Position numbers and translations under genes: made by a program. From Gemmatimonadota bacterium (GTDB taxonomy: Bacteria > Gemmatimonadota > Gemmatimonadetes > Gemmatimonadales > Gemmatimonadaceae), in assembly GCA_028287225.1 (NCBI GenBank), contig JAQBPZ010000235.1, positions 1 to 8,850 of the forward strand: 8,850 nucleotides of DNA. The letters run 5' to 3'. Positions 1 through 5,906 of this stretch are shown piece after piece. Below the pieces are notes generated by a model. It searched no databases, had not been told where the DNA came from, and was given only the letters and a program-made list of their open reading frames with translations. How positions within the stretch are numbered: position 1 is the stretch's first letter; each line of letters starts with the position of its first letter.

Positions 1-194
1 TCGCCGCGGGGCTCGCGGGCGTGCTCGCCCTCTGGGGGCTCGGGATGCCCACCACGTCGCACGCGGGCACGGTGGCGATCGTCGCCGATCCGGTCGCCGC
101 GATGCTGGAGGGCACGCCGACGGCGGACGCCGCGCGCAACTACACCCGGACGCTCACGGGCGCCGACGACCTCGCGTCGGTCGAGGCCTACTGA
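1..194 (+). CDS. C-terminal end of an unidentified membrane protein (5' partial)
   Basis: Codons in phase with base 3 stay open from the window edge to a TGA at 192-194, giving about 63 visible residues. The first 15 or so (AAGLAGVLALWGLGM) are hydrophobic and could be a transmembrane helix. A more polar tail of about 45 residues follows and ends in ASVEAY. The TGA overlaps the ATG of the next gene by one base, so the two are probably cotranscribed and translationally coupled. A membrane protein directly ahead of a Spy/CpxP-like gene would fit an anti-sigma factor or another envelope-stress component, but that is inference from context. The visible part carries no diagnostic domain, so the family is unknown. 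Translation in this frame is certain only as an open frame with codon use like the neighbouring genes. Confidence 0.6.
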   Translation, partial: AAGLAGVLALWGLGMPTTSHAGTVAIVADPVAAMLEGTPTADAARNYTRTLTGADDLASVEAY

Positions 195-583
195 TGCAGC
201 CCCGACTCCGCGCGACACTGGTGATCGCCGCGATCGCCATCGCGAGCGCCATCGCCGGGGCCGCGATCGACCGCTCCTTCCTGGTGCACCCGCAGCGCCG
301 CGGTCCGCGGGCGGGCGGCGAAGCGCGGCGGCGCACCGAGATGCTGGACCGCATGTCGCGCGACCTCACGCTCACCCCCGTGCAGCGCACCGGAATCGAC
401 TCGATCTTCCAGCGCACCGACTCCACCCTGCGCGCCATCCGGCAGGAAGCCGAGCCGCGCGTGCGCCAGGTCCTGGAGCGCAGCCGCGCCGAGATCGCCG
501 CCCGCCTCGACGCCACGCAGCGCGAGAAGTTCCTGAAGGCGGCCGCCGAGCGTGAGCAGAAACGGAAGGCCGGCAGGCCGTAA
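194..583 (+). CDS. Spy/CpxP-like anchored periplasmic protein (heavy-metal sensor-like)
   Basis: A 129-residue protein. Residues about 6-24 form one hydrophobic segment after a short basic N-terminus (MQPRLR), so it is a signal anchor or signal peptide. An Arg-rich stretch (35-48) comes next, then a long charged amphipathic helical region (about 49-125). That region has two LTxxQ-like motifs, LTPVQ near residue 60 and LDATQ near 106. Small all-helical periplasmic proteins of the Spy/CpxP/CnrX type have this pattern; known members act as chaperones or stress sensors facing the periplasm. The start ATG overlaps the TGA of the upstream membrane-protein gene, which supports both the start and coupled translation. 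The gene ends 51 bases before palindromic element copy 1 and is convergent with ggt. The family call rests on architecture and the LTxxQ motifs, not on strong identity, so the exact function and ligand are not known. Confidence 0.72.
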   Translation: MQPRLRATLVIAAIAIASAIAGAAIDRSFLVHPQRRGPRAGGEARRRTEMLDRMSRDLTLTPVQRTGIDSIFQRTDSTLRAIRQEAEPRVRQVLERSRAEIAARLDATQREKFLKAAAEREQKRKAGRP

Positions 584-589
584 CCGCCG

Positions 590-647
590 CTCGGCAACTG
601 CTTCGACGCAGCGGGAACAGGTCTCGGCAACGGCTTCAACGCAGAGG
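590..647 (+). repeat. Imperfect 33-bp-period direct repeat at the left edge of element copy 1
   Basis: Bases 590-614 and 623-647 match at 22 of 25 positions; both have the form CTCGGCAAC-GCTTC-ACGCAG-GG. The second unit contains the outer arm of the palindromic element (634-647). The first therefore looks like a decayed duplicate of the element's left end together with its flank. It lies just after the stop codon of the Spy-like gene. Confidence 0.7.
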
Positions 648-866
648 GCGCCCCGACACTACGTGCGGGGTAAACTCCGGGGGACGGCGAGGGCGCAGAG
701 CACTGCCGCTCAGGCATTCCCCTCCGAGCCCTCTGTGTCCTCCGTGGTAAGACGCCCTTGCAACAGCGTTCAACCACAGAGGACACAGAGGGCACGGAGG
801 ACTGACTCAAGGAAATTGCTCTCCTCTGCGTCCTCTCCTTTCTCCTCCGCGTCCTCTGCGTTGAAG
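634..866. repeat. Nested palindromic element, copy 1 (233 bp)
   Basis: The outer arms, CTTCAACGCAGAGG (634-647) and its exact reverse complement (853-866), enclose a second, inner inverted repeat (721-748 with 773-800). Much of the element is built from 9-base units of the form RCRCAGAGG or their complement. It also holds two asymmetric blocks, 705-724 and 756-770, which recur exactly in inverted orientation in copy 2 at 5907-6141. The element fills the gap between the convergent Spy-like gene and ggt. Frames open across it encode only low-complexity peptides (AEGAEG, TEDTEG-like) and are not credible genes. It could serve as a two-way transcription terminator, as a REP/MITE-like mobile palindrome, or both; the sequence alone does not decide. 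Confidence 0.85.
721..800. terminator. Inner hairpin of element copy 1; possible two-way terminator
   Basis: Bases 721-748 pair with 773-800 at 26 of 28 positions, with a 24-base loop. The stem would form in transcripts from either strand and lies between two convergent genes, so a bidirectional terminator role is plausible. No clear U-tract follows on either side, so classical intrinsic termination is not proven. Confidence 0.45.
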
Positions 867-884
867 CAGTTGAAGCAGTTGAAG
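861..884 (+). repeat. 9-bp tandem repeat TTGAAGCAG, about 2.7 units
   Basis: Three successive TTGAAG motifs spaced 9 bases apart begin inside the right outer arm of element copy 1 and run almost to the ggt stop codon (893-895). Copy 2 also has tandem duplication starting from the same GTTGAAG end. Confidence 0.8.
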
Positions 885-892
885 CCGCCGGC

Positions 893-2737
893 CTAGTAGC
901 CCATCGGGCGCCCCGCGCCGCGCGGATCGCTGACGCCCTCGTAGCCGCCCTTCACGCGCATCACGGCGTTCACCTTGCCGATGCCGTCCGAGGCGCCGAC
1001 GCCGTACCCCAGCGCGCGGAGCGAGTCCGCCACCGCGGGCGTCACGCCACCGCGCTCGATTTTCAGGCTGTCCGGCAGCGCCTGATGGTGCAGCCGCGGC
1101 GCGCTCATCGCGTCGGCCAGCGACATCCGGTAGTCGAGGACGTTCAGGATCACCTGCGACGTGCTCGTGATGATGCGCGGGCCGCCGCGGCTCCCCACCA
1201 CCAGCAGCAGGCCGCCCGACCGGTCCAGCACGATCGTCGGCGACATCGCGCTCAGCATGCGCTTGCCCGGCTGGATCGCGTTCGCCTCGCCCTGCACGAG
1301 CCCGAACATGTTCGGGGTGCCCGGCTTCGCGGTGAAGTCGTCCATCTCGTCGTTGAGAAAGAAGCCGACCGACGTGAGGAACACCCCCGACCCGTAGAGG
1401 TCGTTCAGCGTGGTCGTCGTCGCGACCGCGTTCCCCTTCTCATCGACCACCGAGTAGTGCGTGGTCTCCATCCCCTCGCGCATGGTGGTGGCCGAGAGGG
1501 TGGCGGTCGGCGTCGCGCGGCTGCCGATCGTCGCCCGCAGCCGCGCGGCGTACGCCTTGTCGGTGAGCTGCTCCACCGGGACCTTCACGAACGCCGGGTC
1601 CGCGAGCTTGGAGTTGCGGTCGATGAAGGCGCGCTGGTAGGCGGAGCCGAGGAGGTGCGCCCACCCGGTGCTGCCGTAGGCCGGCATCGTCGGGTAGCCC
1701 TCGAGGATGTTCAGCGTCTCGGTGATCGTCACGCCACCCGACGACGAGGGCGGCATGGTGAACAGCGTATAGCCGCGATAGGTGGACTTCACCGGGGTGC
1801 GCCACACCGGCTTGTAGGCCTTCAGGTCCTCCGGGGTGATGATCCCGCCGGCCCGCTGCAGCTGCGACGTCCACGTTCGCGCGACGTCGCCCTCGTAGAA
1901 TGCCTTGCGCCCGTTGGCCGCGATCGCGCGCAGCGTCGTCGCGAGCGCGGGCTGCTTGAGTCGCGTGCCCGCGGCGAGCGGCCGCCCCTTCGGCGTGAAC
2001 AGGTCGGCGCCGCCGTACTGCCCGATGAGCCGCGCATTGCTCGCCAGCGACGACGCGAGATCGGCGTCCACCACGATGCCCTCGTCGGCGTAGCGGATCG
2101 CCGGCGCCATGACCTGCGCGAGCGGCATCGTGCCGTACTTCGCCAGCGCCTCCGTCAGCCCCGCCACCGCACCCGGCACCCCGGACGCCAGCGGCCCCAC
2201 CACGCTGGCCGTCGTCACCTTGCCGTGCTCGTCGATGTACATGTCCCGCGTCGCCGCGAGCGGTGCGATCTCGCGGTAGTCGAGCGCCGCGGTGCGGCCG
2301 TCGGCCATGTGGATCACCATGTACCCGCCGCCGCCGATGTTGCCGGCCTCGGGGTACGCCACCGCCAGCGCGAAGCCGACCGCGACCGCTGCATCCACCG
2401 CGTTGCCGCCGCGCTTCAGGATCTCGATGCCTGCCGCGCTCGCGAGGGGCGCGTCGCTCGCCACCATCGCATGCGCGCCCACCACCGGCGCGCGCCCCGC
2501 CGCGTGCTGCCATCCCGCCGGGAACTGCACCGGCGCGCGGTCCGGCGCCGGCGCGTAGTCGGTGGACACCGGCAGCGGCGTCGGCGTGCCGATGTCGGTG
2601 GACCCCTGCGGCCGCAAGGGGGGCCGCGCCACCACCTGCGCGTCAGGCGGCTGCTGGACGGGCTGCGTCTCGGGGGCGGGTGCCTGGCTGCACGCTACGG
2701 CGGCGAGCGCGAGAAGGGCGGTGAGGCGAGCGGTCAC
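893..2737 (-). CDS. ggt: Gamma-glutamyltransferase (predicted lipoprotein)
   Basis: An N-terminal-nucleophile hydrolase that cleaves gamma-glutamyl bonds, for example in glutathione, in the periplasm. Known members self-cleave into two subunits. I start it at GTG 2737, giving 614 residues, because this places TARLTALLALAAVAC at the N-terminus: a short lipoprotein-type signal with Cys16. An in-frame ATG at 2815 would add 26 residues before it, and neither start has a clear ribosome site. A Pro-rich linker of about 60 residues follows. Numbered from the GTG, Thr425 of TTHYSVVDEKGN is the catalytic nucleophile and self-cleavage site. Arg155 (DYRE), Asn445, Asp467 (MDDF) and the glycine pair in GSRGGPRI (518-519) match known substrate or oxyanion residues. 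The lid-loop-type segment KPGTPNMFGLV is present. Two pocket positions differ from E. coli: Glu464 for Gln430 and Ala497 for Ser463. It lies downstream of the secreted-protein gene and is convergent with the Spy-like gene. Confidence 0.95.
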   Translation of the reverse strand: MTARLTALLALAAVACSQAPAPETQPVQQPPDAQVVARPPLRPQGSTDIGTPTPLPVSTDYAPAPDRAPVQFPAGWQHAAGRAPVVGAHAMVASDAPLASAAGIEILKRGGNAVDAAVAVGFALAVAYPEAGNIGGGGYMVIHMADGRTAALDYREIAPLAATRDMYIDEHGKVTTASVVGPLASGVPGAVAGLTEALAKYGTMPLAQVMAPAIRYADEGIVVDADLASSLASNARLIGQYGGADLFTPKGRPLAAGTRLKQPALATTLRAIAANGRKAFYEGDVARTWTSQLQRAGGIITPEDLKAYKPVWRTPVKSTYRGYTLFTMPPSSSGGVTITETLNILEGYPTMPAYGSTGWAHLLGSAYQRAFIDRNSKLADPAFVKVPVEQLTDKAYAARLRATIGSRATPTATLSATTMREGMETTHYSVVDEKGNAVATTTTLNDLYGSGVFLTSVGFFLNDEMDDFTAKPGTPNMFGLVQGEANAIQPGKRMLSAMSPTIVLDRSGGLLLVVGSRGGPRIITSTSQVILNVLDYRMSLADAMSAPRLHHQALPDSLKIERGGVTPAVADSLRALGYGVGASDGIGKVNAVMRVKGGYEGVSDPRGAGRPMGY

Positions 2738-2832
2738 GTGTTGGCCCGGAAGAGGAGATGGGATGGGACTGGTGGGTAAGGTAAGGCTGGATCGGGTCTC
2801 TCGACGAGCCGCCATGCGCCGAACGGGTCAAG

Positions 2833-2914
2833 CCGAATGCACCGAATGGCCCGGGAACAGCCGAGTGGCGAGTCGCAGGATTCGGCAGTTCTCGTGAAGA
2901 CTCGGCGCATTCGG
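2833..2914. repeat. Imperfect inverted repeat between the secreted-protein gene and ggt
   Basis: CCGAATGCACCGA (2833-2845) and TCGGCGCATTCGG (2902-2914) are complementary at 12 of 13 positions across a 56-base spacer. The repeat lies in the 212-base gap between two - strand genes. It could be an operator, part of a terminator for the upstream gene, or chance. I see no convincing sigma-70-type promoter in this gap. Confidence 0.35.
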
Positions 2915-2949
2915 TTCGAACCGGGCCGCGCCGTGAGCTTCCCGAGCGG

Positions 2950-3609
2950 CTACCGCCGCTGTCCCAGCCCGAAGCGGCCGACGATCCGCGTGCTCGTCAT
3001 CCGCGCGCTCGAGTCGTCGCCCGCGCTCAGCCCCGTGCGCTGGTGGAGCACCTGCGTGACGTCCTGCACGATCTCCACCTGGAACCGGTTGGAGAACCCG
3101 TAGCCGGCCCCGTAGCCGAACGCGAAGGTGAAGTCCGCGTCGGACGACGGGGGGAGCGCCTGCCCGGTCGCGCGCGAGCGGAACCCGGAGTACAGCGTGG
3201 CGCCGGCATCGAGCTCCAGCACCGTGTGGAAGCCGCGGGTGCCGGCCACGTGCGCCGCCACGAACAGCTGCGACACCCGCGCGTCCGCGTCCTCGTCGAT
3301 CCCGGACGGACCGCTGCCGAGATCCGCCGACGGCGCGCGCGTGTAGCGCAGCGGGGCGTTCGCGGTGCTCCCGCGCAGCCCGAGGCTCACCCCGGAGAAC
3401 GCCTTCTCGATGGACGCCTGGTACTGCGTGGCCGTGCCGAACTGCCAGCGCGTGCCCGCGTCGTTCACCGTCCACCCGTTCTCCACCGCCGCGCCCAGCG
3501 ACACCCACGCGGCGGGGGGCGCCTCGCCGAGGCTGCCGCGCCGGATGATCTGCGCACGGGCTGGAAGAGCGATGAACAGCGGTAGTGACGCGAGCAGCAG
3601 TCGTCGCAC
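2950..3609 (-). CDS. Secreted, predicted outer-membrane beta-barrel-like protein, function unknown
   Basis: A 219-residue protein starting at GTG 3609, with a purine-rich AGGGAG about four bases upstream in the - strand transcript. The N-terminus MRRLLLASLPLFIALPARA is a standard Sec signal peptide, with likely cleavage after Ala19 before Gln20. The mature part alternates polar and hydrophobic residues and is rich in Gly, Ser and aromatic residues, as in SLGLRGS, VLELDAGATLYSGFRS and FTFAFGYGAGYGF. This is typical of small outer-membrane beta-barrels of about eight strands. The last stretch, STRIVGRFGLGQRR, resembles a final beta strand with a few extra residues. I recognise no named family and no catalytic motif. 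It is divergent from murQ (143-base gap) and lies on the same strand as ggt (212-base gap), so cotranscription with ggt is possible but not shown. Confidence 0.75.
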   Translation of the reverse strand: MRRLLLASLPLFIALPARAQIIRRGSLGEAPPAAWVSLGAAVENGWTVNDAGTRWQFGTATQYQASIEKAFSGVSLGLRGSTANAPLRYTRAPSADLGSGPSGIDEDADARVSQLFVAAHVAGTRGFHTVLELDAGATLYSGFRSRATGQALPPSSDADFTFAFGYGAGYGFSNRFQVEIVQDVTQVLHQRTGLSAGDDSSARMTSTRIVGRFGLGQRR

Positions 3610-3752
3610 GGTGCTCCCTGTGGCTTGCGGGTCTCGAACGGCGCCGGGTAACTTAGCCTCGGCACCCGGGCGGTGAAATGCACTCTACCCGGCGGACCAT
3701 CGCGTGTTCTCGCGTTTCGGTCCTGCCGCCACTTCAGTCGGCCCGATAGCAC
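3610..3752. promoter_or_regulatory. Divergent intergenic region between the barrel-like gene and murQ
   Basis: Transcription of two oppositely oriented genes must start in or near this 143-base gap, so it probably carries promoters in both directions. The only locally AT-richer stretch is around 3650-3660 (GGTAACTTAGCC). I cannot identify -10 or -35 boxes with confidence. No clear Shine-Dalgarno sequence precedes the murQ ATG. Confidence 0.35.
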
Positions 3753-4661
3753 ATGGACTCGCGCGTCACCGAGCGCCGCAACCCGCGCACGCAGGAGATC
3801 GACCTTGCCGAGCCGGCGGGCATCGTGGACCTCATGCTCGCCGAGGACCGGGAGGTGCCGCGCGCCGTCGCGACGCAGCGCGAGGCCATCGCCCGCGCCA
3901 TCGCGATGGCCGAGTCCACCTTTCGCGGCGGCGGACGCCTGTTCTACGTCGGCGCCGGCACGTCGGGCCGGCTCGGCGTCCTCGATGCGTCGGAGTGCCC
4001 GCCCACCTTCGGCACCGATCCATCGATGGTGCAGGGGATCATCGCCGGCGGCGTGGCCGCGCTCACCAGCGCGCAGGAGGGTGCCGAGGACGACCAGGAG
4101 CAGGCGCGCGCGGACCTCGCGGCGCGCGGCGTGCGCGCGGGCGACATGGTCGTCGGCATCGCCGCCTCGGGCACCACGCCGTACGTGCGCGTCGCCATGG
4201 AGCACGCACGCTCGGTCGGCGCGCGCACCGCGCTCGTCGCCTGCTCCCCGCCCCCCGCCGACATGCTCGCGGCTGCGGAGATCCCGATCGTCGCCGTCAC
4301 GGGGCCGGAGGTCGTCACCGGCAGCACGCGCCTCAAGGCCGGCACCGCCACGAAGCTGATCCTCAACATGATCACGACGGGCGCCATGGTGCGACTCGGC
4401 AAGACGTACGGCAACCTGATGGTGGACCTCCGCGCGACCAACGTGAAGCTCGCCGACCGCAGCGAGCGCATCGTCGCCGAGGTCACGGGCCTGCCGCGCG
4501 ACGAGGCGAAGGTGCTGCTCGGCGCGGCGGGCGGGCGCGTGAAGCTCGCGATCACCATGCATGCGCTGGGCGTGGATGCTGCCGAGGCGCAGCGGCGGCT
4601 CGACGCCGGGGGCGGGGTGATCCGCCGCGTGGTGCCGATGCCCCCGCCGGCGGTGCAGTGA
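3753..4661 (+). CDS. murQ: N-acetylmuramic acid 6-phosphate etherase
   Basis: This cytoplasmic enzyme converts MurNAc-6-phosphate to GlcNAc-6-phosphate plus D-lactate, the step after AnmK in peptidoglycan recycling. It is 302 residues, close to the E. coli enzyme (about 298), and is intact. The sugar-isomerase (SIS) fold covers roughly residues 50-220. Family signatures are YVGAGTSGRLG (65-75), SECPPTFG (80-87), EGAEDD (109-114), GIAASGTTPYV (135-145), GPEVVTGSTRLKAGTATK (184-201) and GNLMVD (220-225). Glu81 and Glu112 align with the two glutamates known to be catalytic in E. coli (Glu83, Glu114). A C-terminal helical part (about 235-290) ends in the usual LDAGGGVIRR. The ATG at 3753 gives the expected N-terminus (MxxxxTExxN). 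The TGA overlaps the GTG start of anmK by four bases, pointing to one mRNA and coupled translation. Confidence 0.97.
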   Translation: MDSRVTERRNPRTQEIDLAEPAGIVDLMLAEDREVPRAVATQREAIARAIAMAESTFRGGGRLFYVGAGTSGRLGVLDASECPPTFGTDPSMVQGIIAGGVAALTSAQEGAEDDQEQARADLAARGVRAGDMVVGIAASGTTPYVRVAMEHARSVGARTALVACSPPPADMLAAAEIPIVAVTGPEVVTGSTRLKAGTATKLILNMITTGAMVRLGKTYGNLMVDLRATNVKLADRSERIVAEVTGLPRDEAKVLLGAAGGRVKLAITMHALGVDAAEAQRRLDAGGGVIRRVVPMPPPAVQ

Positions 4662-5881
4662 GCGACGATCCGGCTTCCGCACCGGTGCGCGGGAATTCGG
4701 TGTCGCCCGCATCCGAGCAGGGCACCAGATTCCCCGGCGGGGGGGCCCCCCCGCGCGGCGGCGTGTACGTGGGCCTGATGTCCGGCACCTCGCTCGACGG
4801 CATCTCCGCCGCGGTCGTGCGCTTCACTCCCGCCGAGGGCGCGCGCTTCCATGCCGAGCTGCTCGGCTTCCACGTGCACGAGTACTCCGCCGGCCAGCGC
4901 GAGCGGCTGCACGCCGCCATGACCGGCGGCACCGCGCGCGACTACTGCCGCCTCGCCGCCGACCTGGGCGCGTGGCTCGCCGACGCCGCCGTGCAGGTGA
5001 TCGGCGAGGCCGGCATCGCGCGCGCCGACGTGCGCGCCATCGGCTCGCACGGCCAGACGCTCTGGCACGAGCCCGGGCACTCCACCTGGCAGCTCGACGA
5101 CCCCGCGACGATCGCGGAGCGCTGCGGCCTCCCGGTGGTCAGCGGCTTTCGCACGCGCGACGTCGCCGCCGGCGGCCAGGGCGCGCCCCTCGTGCCGATC
5201 GCCGACGCGCTGCTCTTCGCCGGCGACGGCTGGCGCGCCCTCCAGAACATCGGCGGCATCGGGAACGTCACCATCGTCCCCCCCGACGGCACGCTCGCGA
5301 GCGTGCGCGCGTTCGACACCGGCCCCGGCGTCCGCGTGATCGACGCGGTGGTGCACGCGATGGATCCGTCGCTGCGCTACGACGACGACGGCCGCCTCGC
5401 CGCCGCGGGCACCGTGGTGCAGCCGGTGGTGGATGCGCTGCTCGCCGAGCCGTACTTCGCGATGGAGCCGCCCAAGAGCACGGGGCGCGAGCTGTTCGAC
5501 GCCGATTACGTGCGCCGCCTCACCGACATGGTCGCCGCCGCTCGGCCCGGCCAGTCCGGCGCCGACGTCGTCGCCACCGCCACGGCCCTCACGGCGCAGA
5601 GCATCGCCGACGCCTACCGGCGCTTCATGCCCGAGCCGGTCACGGAGGTCCTCCTCTCCGGCGGCGGCGCGCGCAACGGCACCCTCCGCCGCATGCTGGC
5701 CGCCGCGCTGGCGCCGATGGCCGTGCGCACCTTCGACGAGCGCTACTTCGACGGCGAAGCGAAGGAAGCGGTGGCGTTCGCGCTGCTCGCCCACCTGCAT
5801 CTCGAAGGCCTCGCGGGCAACGTGCCGACGGCGACGGGAGCGAAGGGGCCGAGAGTGCTGGGGATGCTGACTCCCGCGTAG
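4658..5881 (+). CDS. anmK: Anhydro-N-acetylmuramic acid kinase
   Basis: This enzyme uses ATP and water to open and phosphorylate 1,6-anhydroMurNAc, giving MurNAc-6-phosphate for MurQ. From GTG 4658 it is 407 residues, against about 370 for the family. Numbered from there, motifs are GLMSGTSLDG (39-48), GSHGQT (129-134), GFRTRDVAAGGQGAPLVP (163-180), NIGGIGN (197-203), DTGPG (220-224), KSTGRE (273-278) and GGGARN (335-340), all intact. Asp168 aligns with the catalytic base (Asp182 in the P. aeruginosa enzyme). The start is uncertain. GTG 4658 overlaps the murQ stop in a typical coupled arrangement but adds a 35-residue Pro/Gly-rich extension with no counterpart in the family. GTG 4763 would give 372 residues beginning directly at the core. 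The extension DNA contains a hairpin and a G7C7 tract. The function is secure; only the start is open. Confidence 0.95.
   Translation: MSDDPASAPVRGNSVSPASEQGTRFPGGGAPPRGGVYVGLMSGTSLDGISAAVVRFTPAEGARFHAELLGFHVHEYSAGQRERLHAAMTGGTARDYCRLAADLGAWLADAAVQVIGEAGIARADVRAIGSHGQTLWHEPGHSTWQLDDPATIAERCGLPVVSGFRTRDVAAGGQGAPLVPIADALLFAGDGWRALQNIGGIGNVTIVPPDGTLASVRAFDTGPGVRVIDAVVHAMDPSLRYDDDGRLAAAGTVVQPVVDALLAEPYFAMEPPKSTGRELFDADYVRRLTDMVAAARPGQSGADVVATATALTAQSIADAYRRFMPEPVTEVLLSGGGARNGTLRRMLAAALAPMAVRTFDERYFDGEAKEAVAFALLAHLHLEGLAGNVPTATGAKGPRVLGMLTPA
4691..4754 (+). repeat. Hairpin plus G7C7 palindrome in the anmK leader or N-terminal extension
   Basis: Bases 4691-4702 pair with 4723-4734 at 10 of 12 positions around a 20-base loop. 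Immediately after comes an exact 18-bp palindrome (4737-4754) with seven G followed by seven C. Both lie between the murQ stop and the conserved AnmK core. They could hinder or tune translation of anmK, and the homopolymers are prone to slippage and to sequencing error. Confidence 0.65.
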
Positions 5882-5906
5882 GGCGACCGCTCAGGAAGGT
5901 CAACAG

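Noticed and set aside
154..810. - strand open frame of 218 codons over the Spy-like gene and element copy 1
   Set aside because: Its N-terminus is translated repeat DNA (VSSVV-type) and the rest is the antisense of the Spy-like gene.
584..892. CRISPR array suggested by repeated short units in the gaps at 584-892 and 5882-6192
   Set aside because: There are no regularly spaced identical repeats with unique spacers of CRISPR size; the units are contiguous 9-base repeats within nested palindromes, and no cas gene is present.
552..896. + strand open frame of 114 codons across element copy 1
   Set aside because: Low-complexity peptide from the palindromic repeat, overlapping the end of the Spy-like gene; no start signal or family resemblance.
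1085..2779. Long + strand open frame (564 codons) opposite ggt
   Set aside because: It is an antisense shadow: very rich in Arg, His and Gly, with no family motif, while the - strand encodes a full and well-conserved gamma-glutamyltransferase.
3704..4657. Upstream extension of the anmK frame to 725 codons
   Set aside because: It is a frame shadow of murQ, rich in Arg, and AnmK homology begins only after 4763.
3465..4712. - strand open frame of 415 codons spanning the murQ region and the start of the barrel gene
   Set aside because: It overlaps murQ and the divergent barrel-like gene in wrong frames, and composition is typical of GC-rich shadow frames.
3944..5800. Long - strand open frame (618 codons) opposite murQ-anmK
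   Set aside because: Antisense shadow of two clearly recognised enzymes; the peptide is low-complexity and rich in Arg, Ala, Gly and His.
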